NCBI GenBank assembly: GCA_945910005.1
Contig: OX246746.1
Coordinates: forward strand, 34,310,686 to 34,374,685
Direction of reading: 5' to 3'
DNA: 64,000 nt
From: Isoperla grammatica
Taxonomy: Eukaryota > Arthropoda > Insecta > Plecoptera > Perlodidae
Part shown: positions 47,391 to 59,300 of the stretch, one piece after another
Layout of the letters: each line of letters opens with the position of its first letter
How positions within the stretch are numbered: position 1 is the stretch's first letter
The notes under the pieces: model-generated
What the model saw: the letters and a program-made list of their open reading frames with translations, nothing else
Databases searched by the model: none
Told to the model about the DNA's origin: nothing
Translations under genes and position numbers: made by a program

Positions 47391-50300
47391 CATCAAGAAA
47401 AAGTCTAGAAGAAGACCTGAACTCTAAAAGAGTAGGCCTACCACACAAACCTCTGTATGAAAATGGTGATGTGAATGAACGTGGAAAAACCAAGGAGCGC
47501 GCATCAACCGCAAAAGCTAATAAGGTAGGCTGATTTAGGCTGATGCATTCAAAATTTAGTGACCTACCTACGAGTTAAAATATTTCCAATGCGTGTTTCT
47601 GTTTTCTATCATGTATTATGATAACTATTATGAATATTTGAGGAAGCCATTACAAAGAACAGAACTGATGTAATGAAAGGCATCATGAAGGACAAAATGA
47701 AAGAAAAGAAATTAGATGGACCATGTGTCGTACCGGTATCTCTCAAGAACACTATGCAAGAACAATGTGCAAGCATGAAACAAAATTAACTTGATTTGTT
47801 GGCTAAACTGGAATCATCCAAGAATAAAGTGATAATGTTAAAACAATCTCAAAGAGAACTAGAGACCCTGAACAAACGCCTCCGAAAGCAACTACTTACC
47901 TTCACAGAAGGCGAACCATAATGTTATTCTTAAATCACACTGCATGAGCTCTTCCTATTCATTACAGGCAGGTAGGGGCCTATTTGTAAAACTATTCTTT
48001 TACATTTTTGGCTGTGTTTTCATAAGCATGGTGCCTCGGGGATGAGACGTTTAAACATATTGTGGATGGATAGAGGTACTAAGTTGCTATATCCGTTTAA
48101 AGTTATTTAAAACAAAAACATTTTAAAAAGATTTTTTTTACATTTGGAACGTAGGCCTATATTAGGCGATAGCTATTCTTTAAGTGCTTAATTTAGGTGT
48201 AGATATGCTAGGCCTCGGGCTATTTTAAAGGCATCACTACTAGGCCTATACACATCATCGTACAAAGTCCGGTTCATCAAATACGAGTGTGAGATTGAAA
48301 TTGTTGTAGACCTACCATATTTGTTGGCTGGCCATAAGTAGGCCTTAAGGACAAAATTTCAATTATTGAGTGATACCAATTTAATTTTTTAAATGTTGAT
48401 GTTTTTTTAAGGGGGGCAATAAAAAAACGTTGTTTAAAAAGGGTTAAAAACGTTTAGGAAACGATCGGTTTTGCCCATCCCTATGGTGCCTATTTTTATT
48501 TACCTGCCTGTGGGGTGGGTAGGCTACATATTTTACTAGAGGCCTACATTTAGGCATTCACATTTGCACAGGAGAGCCTACCATCTACTAGTTTGTATTG
48601 TATTACTTTTAGGACATAGTGTGAAGCCAAAGCTTGCTGTATGCCCACCCAGTGCCTCCAGCAGTTCATCAACTTCCAAAATTGATCTGAGCAGTACATC
48701 GGTAAGAATTTTTGTTTTGGTAGGCCTACGTTATCAAAAAAAATGTTCTTAACTCCGTGGCCTACCATTCTTTAACCCGTTTTGCCATGCAATACTATTC
48801 AAAATCAAATTAATGTAAATAATTGATATAAGAAATCCATTTCCGTGCTACCTCGCCCCCAGTCACCCCCACTAAAAATGTCACCCCCCCATATTTTTAA
48901 CATTCCAAAAAACTAAACAAATTAAAAGCAAAGAAATATGTCCTAGGCTGTTATTATTTGTTTACATCACCAACCGCTTTACACACTACCCCCCCCCCCC
49001 ATTTATTACTAAATCAATTCCCAAAATTGTAATTCTAAAAAAATTACGAAAAAAATTAATAATTTTATTTTCCACTTAGGCCTATGTAATTATGCCTTCC
49101 CAGTTCCCATGCACCATTTACACAGTAGCATCCCCCTACCCGTATTGCAGACTTGATAGTTTGACTACTGGTTAAATTGTTTAGGCTTAGTTACTTTTCA
49201 GTAGCATCATATCTATATTGTTTATTTTACTTGTTGGATTGTTCATGTTTTAGTTCCTACGTGAAGATGCACCATTCAACTTCGATGATATGGATGATAC
49301 TGGTGTTGCAAGAATGGATGATACCGTGAGTAGACTTGTTGATGAGTAGATGGAAAGGTTTTTTTTATCAATGCCAATATTAGTACTGTGCTATTTTTTT
49401 ACAACAGGTACAATCAGTCCAGATACTTGCCAGTGGACTTAAAAAAGATAGAGAAGAAGTAGGCCTATATTCTGTGCCCGAGGAGAATGACCTAATGGTA
49501 CGAATCTCTTTTCAATCTACATCTGCATACATCTGCATGAAATATTAGACTACAAGTGGTGTCTCGATTTTATTGTCCGAGACAATTCAGACAATTGTCG
49601 GATACAATTCAGAAATTTTAAAATTCCATCGTTCAAGTCCCGGCCGAGATAGATTTTTAAATTTCTGAATTGTATGCCATATAACTACAAGTGTTTGGCT
49701 AGCATGTTCTAGACACGTATCTGTTTGACCTGCTGTCTCGTGTTAATCATATTCATCATCCAAATTGCTAGGGTATTATTAGGGGTGTGCGAATAGTGAT
49801 TTTAAGGTTCGAATCGAATATCGAATAGTCCATGATTAAAAGTTTAAACATCGAATACGAATATCGAATACTTTTTTTTTCACGAATAGTATAACGAACA
49901 GTATTTTTTTAAATCCCTGCACTCTTAGAATGAAACGTCTTACTTTCAATTTAAGATGCGTTTGAAAGTCAATATTATGTTTGAATATTAAGACATACAA
50001 TGAGAATGTGTTTAAAACTAAAGCATGTCTTTCTCTAAACGTTTGGTTTTATGTTTGAAACACAAAATGTGTTTGGACTTTACTTGTCTTGAATTTCAAA
50101 CACGGTTATTTTAAGATGTTTCGCAGAGTGTTTTCTTGAAAATGTGTTTGCAATTAAGCAACAAATCTTCTTTTCAAACACACATACATTTTAAGACCTT
50201 TAACCTAAACACAACTTATTCAGACATCAAACACATTTATTTTTCAAAACATGAGAATATTTATTAATTATATAAAATAGTATTTTATTTACAAAAAATG

Positions 50301-53300
50301 TTAATTTAATGCTATAATTGTATCAGTATTTGACTTTTATAAACGAAAGAGTACACATTTCACTTACCATTTTGGTATTAGGTACAATTAAAAATACACT
50401 ATGTAACATTATGAACATCTTTCTTTAATTCTGTATAATGTCATAGTGGGGAATAAGGCCCAGTGGGGAACAAGGCCCACAATTAAAATAGAGGTGTTGC
50501 TTGAATTTAGCGCGAATTTTGGCACTGGGAGGTGTGAAAAGTGGTGTGATGCACTACCTAAAGACACATCCACAATGAAAATTAACAGTAACAGAAAGGT
50601 TTCAAGCACTTCCATTGGACCCAGGGTCACCTTAGGTTCTCATCAGCCAATGGGAGTACCTGAAACCTTACTGTTACTGATAATTTTCAATGTGGATGGG
50701 CCTGGGCCTTAACCCGTAGAAACCACGGTGGGCATTAAATAAATAAATAAAAACAAAACAGAAATAAACAAGTTTCAACATACTGTAACATCTTTTGGTT
50801 ACCTTATTCAAAATTTGAATTAAAAAAAAACAATAAGGTGGGCCTTATTACCCCCTACAACAAAATAATAATCCAGAATCTATACATTTAGCCCTCAAAC
50901 TCAGTCCTAGAATGATGAAGTAGAATTACATATGGAGATGAATTGTACTTGAATATGGAAAGATTATGGGGATGTAACTCATTTGGACACAATGTGATGC
51001 ACTGTTCCTGGGTAGGCACAACTCTGTAAGCATTCAGCTTACTTTCGAAGTATAATGTATTTAATTGTTTAAAAATAATGAATTGCCTTTGTCTTGATAC
51101 CAACAATTGAACAATTTGCCCAAACTTGGGCATTTCATTTTCAGTACATGATATCAAAATAATTGCACCTTTTCTGTAGTTTGTGCCATGAACTATAATG
51201 CATGGGGAAACAACAACTTCAGTTTCATAAGGTTCATTTAGAAAAGGACCTATGATGTTTGCATGCTGATGGTCCCTGATTTTCAAAGTAGTTCCCGAGT
51301 GAATCATGTCACCGGGATATAAAAACTTTCGTGATGGTTCTCCAGGTGCAGTCATAAGTTGAGAACAACGAAGAGCTTGATGACGATACGCCAAACTATA
51401 TGCGATGTTTTTGAAATTTTTTATTGTTTTTGCTAACACTCCAAAGTGGTAATGAGCTGCTTCAAAGCGCATGCACCAGTGGTGACGAAGTGGCCCAAAT
51501 TGGCGAATCTGTTCAGGGAGGTGAACCATGTAGTGCATCTTGGGTGTAACACTGGCATTTGGGTAAAGTGTTACAAAATGAAGGTGATGAATCTCAATCA
51601 TCGTTTCCAACATGGAAATATCTTCACTTTCTATTTCAAATGCCAAACACACATTCATTATTTGAATCAGGCGAATGTAATTTTTGAAATGTTCGTCATC
51701 GTCAATTACAAATTCTCCAATCAAGAATGGAAGAACATATCCTAGAGTCATCATCTGGGATGCATTTTGCCTCAAGTTATGTTCAAGGTGAATTGGCTCT
51801 ATTGGTGAGGGTTTATTTTTGCTCATATGTTGATAATCGAAGTTGGCTATTTTGAAGTTCAGCTCTTGTATGTTGAAGTACCCCTCCGTGATACAGTGTG
51901 TGAGAAGCAATTTTATCTCTAAATGGAGCATACCCTCAGGAAATACATGCATAAAGTCATGTGGGAAGCATTTAGTCACATCGAAATAAGTAAGTTCAGA
52001 CAACGGGCTGGAACGTGTAATACCGTAAAAAGTTGACCAAAAATTTCTTGCTTGGAGTGTTAGGTTGGGCTCTTCTACCCTGGCACACTGTATTATATGA
52101 GTGGCTTTATCCCTTTTTACAAAATGGTGTTGATGAAACGCATCTCTGAGCTCTTCTCGCTTTACCATGCATGTTCTACATGGTCTACTTGCAAATCCAA
52201 CACCTTCTTTGTATCCTCCTACATAGTTTGAGGCCAGAGTATCCCCAACGAAAAATAAAACTGAGCCTCGAAAAGTACGAGGACGACCCAATATTTGGAA
52301 AACAACACCTTCCTCACTCTCAAGGCCTCTCATGCATTGCAATACATTTTCTAGCACGTTAGTAAAGCCATATTTTCTCAAACTGGTAGTTTTTACTATA
52401 GCAAGTAAATTTATAACCTTTAAGGATGACCTTAATTCTGGATAGATGTTTCCAATCATCCAATAAAAAAAACCAAGCTTGTGCACCTTCACCTTTGATC
52501 CCAAGGGATTAACAATTTCAACGTCATCATAATAAAGTTCAATGATAAGTGCAGTAGGATTATTAGAAAATACAGGATGCGTCTTGAAAAAATACCCATC
52601 CCTATAGTCTTTTATTAAATTACCTTCTGCACCTCTAGGATGATCAACACAGTACAGAATATCTTCGTTGTTAAGCAATTGCTCCAACGATTCCTGGAAA
52701 GGAATGATTTGACATTCTACTTTTTTCCTTGCTAAGTGTAAAGTTGGTGTTCTGATCCATGTAAACTCTTCACCTAATAAAGTAGAGACTGGCAGTATTA
52801 ATGACGATTGTCCCACTAAATACTTATCTAATAAGTGTTTAGTTCCGAGTCCTTGGAAAATATTACCCTGGATCTCATCAAACACGTTATTCACAACTTG
52901 TCTTTGTTCATCTGTAGGTTGGAGATTTTCAAGAAGGTTTCTCTATAATGTAATAAAAACAAAAGTATTATCAGTATAAACAGTCTACATTTTATAGTTA
53001 ATAAATGAATTTCAACTAAGGGATGAATGCTTCATTTCCAATTTACATGTAGACATATAAAAGTTTGTTTACATACAAAGTTGACCCTTTAGATTATACA
53101 CCAGGTATGATCTGTAATCACTAATCAGGGTATATGGAGAGTAGGCCTACTATAACTTTTTACAACTAAAAACAGCTACCTTTATTGCATTATCCCTGTT
53201 TGTCACTAAATCATTTACGCCATCTACAACGTTTGTGAGAGCTCGCTGGGAAAGTACCGATGTCTCCCGTGCATGAAGTAAAAACTTTGCAGCATTCAGC

Positions 53301-56300
53301 TTTAGATGATTATATCCTTGATCACCCAATAAAGCATCATCACCTTCGAAATCTAGAATTCAGAGATTATTACTATTAGACAAGTCTACAAGCAGGCATA
53401 GGCCCACTTTAAAATGCATAGACAACTCTGTTAGGTCTAGGCTAGTTAGGCCTCTATGAAATTTTACCTATAACTCCATGTTGATCTTCATCGCCAGGTA
53501 GCCTTTCCTCTTCTTGAACATTATCATCAACTGGGTTGTGGATTAGTGCAGGATGTTTTCGTTTCCTGTGGCCCACGTATGAAGCCCACTTGTCATAAGT
53601 GGCACCACATACATTACAGCTTACTCTGAAGTTGGGGTCAAAGCGGTGATTCCGCACAATATGCTTGGATAATATATTGTTATTATCTGCACTAAAGAAG
53701 CACATGAGACACTTAAATGCCATATTATCTCAATGACTTCACCCTCACTAACACCCACCCACTCAGGTCCTTACAGGTAGGACTAGACCTAACCTCGGGA
53801 CCATGTTTTAGTATGTATGTACATTAAAATAGCCTACTACCTACGCCTATTGATACGAAACAAAGGCGGTATGTACACACTATTTATTTAAATGGGCCTA
53901 GATTGCGGTATGATAAAAACTAACTTGTCCATGTAGGCAATTCTAAATGTATGCACTTGACAGTGCTTGACAGCTACAAAGTGTCAGAAGAACATGTCAA
54001 CCCTCAGCAGACATCTTACTAGGTGTACCAACTACGAAAATATATTTTTTTTTTACAGGTGTTAATACGCTTTTAATTCACAATATATACCATTTAATAG
54101 AAGTAAATTAGAATTAACTTTTCTATATCCATTTCGTGGATATTTATCTCACACTTCCAATGTTTATCTCTAATTATTCAAATCTAGTTTTAAGTCCATG
54201 CAGTTTGAAGCAGGTTTGCAATATTTTAATGGCTTACAGATTAGCCGACTGCATTGTATTCGAAGTATTTTGTGTTATTAACATAATGCTCTATTTATCA
54301 TTTAAGTTCGATTTTAAGCAATCTATTATTGTTTATGCTTTAATAATGAATAATTTTCATTGTATTTTTGACAACCAATATCGAGGATACTAGTATTATC
54401 ACACTGTTACATTCCATGTTTTCCCTTTTTTTATGTTATTATGTTGGATAGGCTATCCAACTCAAGCCGACAACGGTCAAGCTAGACAAGTTGCAACTTG
54501 CAAATGTTCTTAGAGCTGACTGCCTGACGCGTGTTGCTTTGGTGTGGTTTGGTATGGTTTGTTCGTTCTGTGTCGTAATCTGTGTTCGGTTTATCAAATA
54601 CCGGGTTTATCATGGGCAAGAGATTGGTGATAATTGAATTTGGAGAACGCAAAAAGAGAGTATGGTTTGATACCGGAAAATGTGATGGTAAACCCCATAG
54701 GGAACTCATCATCGAAAGTTTGAAAGAGAGTGCATTAAATGATGCACACTTACAGCACTTGTTTCTGGATGCATTCGTAATTATTCAGCAATATGACGAC
54801 GATTTTAAAGAATACATCGACATCGTGGACGATGATGATGTACCCGATAAATCAAAGCTCAAAGCAATCTTCACTCCTAGGCCTATAACCCCAAAAGAAG
54901 AGCTTCGGCCTACCAGTACCAGTGCCAAGCCCCATGAGGAATGGATGGACCTAGATCTGATGGACATGCCGATAATATTTGAAAAAGGTATTGTAATCTA
55001 GGCCAAATGTAGGCCTTATACATTTATTTAGCTTATGCTTATAGGGTAAGGACCTAGGCCCTAGGCTAGGCCTAGGCCTAGGTATAGGTAAGTGGCTAGG
55101 GCACAATTCAGTGGTAACAACATTGTGGTAGGCCTAGCCTAGCCCTAGGCCTAGGCCGAGTTAAAGGACTTACGAACAACAACATAGGGCTAGGGCCTTA
55201 GTCCTGACCAGCTAACCTAGGCTAGGCTAGGCCTTGGCCAGAGCCTACATTTAATTTATCAAGCGAGTCGAGCTTGGACTAGGGACCTAGGCTAGGCCCT
55301 AGGCCCTAGCCCCCTACTGAGTTTGAAGCTCAAACTCAAACTAGCCCTAGGCCTAGGTAGGCCTATCGTCTCGGTACGGTAGCCTACGTGCTTATCACTA
55401 CTTTCAGATCACACACCCCCCCCCCCCCCCCCGTTCAGGCTCAGCTCACTGTTTGTTTTTTTCCTTTATTAGTGAAATGAAAAACAATGTTTCGGCTTCA
55501 CTCCAAACCGAACGAGGTTGTGCAATATTAGGTAGCGCCACTTCCTTCGGCAAGTCATGACTGATGCGTAGGTTATATTATTATATAGCAACAAAGTGTA
55601 ATCTTTGGTTAGGCCTAGGCTAGGCTATGTAGGCCTAAAACGCCACATCTGCCGTAACAACAGCTGATCGGAACCTTAAGAAACGTGTATTTTTCATCGT
55701 GGTGAGTGTGATCACTTGATGCGATTCAGCCGCCTACATACGTTGACCACGCAAATCTGAGACGCATGAAACGTGCAGGCACGGTTTCTCACCTGAGTCG
55801 AGTTGGGTTCGAACTTCGATCACACAAATTGGGCTTGCATTATGTCCAGTTCGAATTCAGTAGTCCGAGTTCGGCTGGCTTGATAAAAATAGTCGTAGAC
55901 TCTGGGTGGGGGGCTGGCCGGCCTGCAGGTGTAGGCCCAGGGCCAGAACATTAAAATGTCACTTCTGTTCATATAGCCCTAGCCTAGGCCCTATTTAGCC
56001 TAACTGTTTAACAGGCAATACAGAATAATTTTACATTGCTATGCTAGCTCTAGGGCTATTTCATATTCAATCGATATTGATCATTCAGATTTTCAAACAC
56101 CTAGGCGATGTTGAACAACAACATGCCTAAATTTTATGACCACGGTGTTAAATTGCAGTTTTCTGTTAATAATTTTCTGATAAATGTTGCCAAATCTATA
56201 AGCCTACTTGAGTCATGAAGAATGTTGTACAACCACGTTTTGGGTTAGTCTACGTACGTTGTTATAGTTTTCACATCTCTGTGACCCGTAAATCGAGGTC

Positions 56301-59300
56301 TTCATTTAAGTTCCTTCAGTACTACGTAGTAAGTAATTCTATTCTAGGTGGTGAATGGAGATGCAATAATAACAAATTTATTATTACAGACTATTAATGA
56401 TTTATAAAATTATAACTGTAGGGCAAGAGTGTATTTTAACAGTATGCCCCAGGTGTAGGCCTAAGTCTAGCGTCTAGCTTGAGGTAATTTAAAGCACCGA
56501 TTTCCCTTTACATTGTGTGTTGTGTATTGCAGATCTACAAGTGTCAGACCCTCTAACAGACCAACCACAATCAGCAAAGATAATAACTGTTTGTCCAAAA
56601 GTAGGGGTATCAGGTCAAATGTCAGCATCTGAACTGACACCTGAAATCAAGACGCCACAGAGAACAGTTTCAGCAAGTCAACTGACTGGCTCTACCATGT
56701 CTCTAATAACCCCAGTGGTAAGTTGTAGGCGTATTCTAATTTCTTAACATACACTACAAATTCTTGGCTTATATGCCAAAGGTATCAATCAACTTGGTTG
56801 GGCTTAAAATCGGTATTTTCCCAATTTGACGGACAGGTTTTCCCTGTGTAGGCCTAAATGCTTAATGCCTACATAATATGGTGTGAATTAGGTAGAGCCT
56901 ACTTACCAACAACAACCGCAGTATCTTAGGTAAATGGGACCTGATGGATAAGCACTGCTATTTTATTCATAGCCACCATAGGGGAAGCCGCAGTGCACAT
57001 TCCAACACAACAAACATATGTTGTCAATTGTTCACTTTTTAATGTTGAAGGGGTACTTGGTAGTTATTGTTACGTAATTAACTGCATTTTTATTTTCTAG
57101 ACTTCACGATCATACTTAGGCCTACTGGCTTATCCAACACCACTGCCAACACTTAGCAACGTGTTACTTGCCTCGATCAATGAAACTGGCCTTCTGAGGA
57201 ATATGAACACATTTGTACGGGAGTGTTCAAATCACTTGTTAAACATAGTGCCACGTCCCTCATCTTCGCAATATAACAACTATTGCAGAACTGTTGTGGA
57301 AGCCTACCCAGAACTTGGAGATAGATACTCGCCTGATAAACCGCATGTGAGTTATCCTCAATGTTTTTAAATTTAAGACAAGTAGGGGTGCATGTGCATG
57401 GAGGTGTGCAACAAACCCAATTATATTTTGAACTCTCTCACATGTAACCATCCTTTGTGTAAAATGCTTGGGCTAAGCATGATTATTTAGGTAAATTATC
57501 CTAAATGTTGATTCTAATAAATAGCCTGTCTATGCCTAATGTTTTAATTTTAATTTGTTTTTACTTTCTCCCATGACAGATATCCTTCAAAAAACAACTC
57601 AGCAATTGCATACGTAATAGACGCTTCTATCAAAAAAATGCTAAAGATACTGCACGTAAGCCATTTGCTGCCACAGTATCTGTGAACACAGGAGCAAGGT
57701 CCTCCCCTGATTCATCTGTGTAAGTTAATTTGATTATTTTAATATTTAACGACTAGGCCTACACATCAGCCACTTAAAAGTCGCTTTCTTGTAGCAGCAC
57801 GGCAAACACGTGTTTCCGGACCGGCAGGTCGCGTGCATGGATTAACGAGATTCCCACTGTCCCTATTATTATTTTAGCCAGGTGGGGTATAAATAAACAC
57901 ACATCAGTATTCAGTACTAATAAGTAGCCTACTCGGCCCTTTTCTATAAGCCTACTATTTTTCTCCCCCCCCCACCCCCCCCATTGCTTACCTGCACTGT
58001 TAATTGCTTCACATCAAAAATTTTTCCTTCTCAGGCTACTTTCAATCTATCGCTTGAAACGCTAGGCCTATATAACCCAAATCGCCGTATTGAAAATACA
58101 TGTATGAATCCTTCTGTTTAAAATAATTCACAGCGGATTTGAAGATCAAAGTGTATTAACTGCCGAATTATTGAAGTACAATGGTCAGGACAACCCTCAT
58201 ACACGACAGCTCATTGAAGCGACATCAAATACTCGCAGGGAATGGATAAAAAAAGAACCTGAAAATATAACCGCTATCGTCAAGAATTTCCCACACTTTA
58301 AGTGCCACGATTTGGTGAGTAAGCCTACAGTTTGTACTTGATAATCAGGTTTCAGCTCGTTTGTCTTACATCCACTGCCACCTGTAGTAAACTAGTGGTA
58401 ATATTGAATGTTTACAAGGGATGGGGATAAGCATTTAAAATCGTTATGGAAAGTGAAAAATAAAACGTTTAACCTCGTTTTGAAACTACGTTTAAGCGTA
58501 ACCCTCTCAACAAGAAAATATTATTTTTTTATTGTCTTAGGGCCTACTGTGTTATGTTGAGCTAGTTTAGCTTTTTGTTTGTGAGCGTTTTTTTTTTGCC
58601 TACATTCATTTGTAACTTGATTTCTAGTTTAAATGTTTGTCTTCGTTTCCAGTTTCAATTTGTATAAAGCTAAGGCCTACTGTGTAATATTACATTGTTT
58701 TTTTTCAGTTCATGTTCGACTTCATGCACACATTCAATGTGACCATGGAAACCCTACAATCAAACTACGATCTTTGTATCAAAAAGCTTGCTATTTTGTT
58801 TGGCATGGAAGTTTCAAACACAAAGGAAAGACTGAACTTAATATGTTCAGTTGAAAAAAGACTAATTTCTAACAAGATTAGGAAACTTGATGTGAAAAAA
58901 GCGGTCACTGTTCTCCAGGTAATGCATAATGCTACCAATGACTTAAAAGTAGTAGGCCTAGTGACCAGACACTTTTCATTGTAATGGCTCGTTTACAGAC
59001 TTGCGTTTGGAGCAACGCAACACGAGCGCATGTTGCGGTTGCTCCAAACTCGCCACTTCATTGGTTGCGCTTGTGTTGCGTTGCCCCGAATGCGAGTCAG
59101 TAACCGAGCCATAAAATGCAGTATCGTAACATGGTATTGTACCATCATTCTGTAATCTCTTTTACAATCATCTCTGCTTTCTTTCTACAGCAGACTGAGA
59201 TAGGGTAGACTCTATAAATACGAATTTATTTATTTATTTTTTATTTATGCTGACTCGACTTGCTACATGATATTCCCGAAATTTTAAGTCTCGGAAATTG

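Noticed and set aside
51446..51745. Plus-strand open frame inside the transposase
   Set aside because: It is antisense to the well-supported minus-strand transposase exon.
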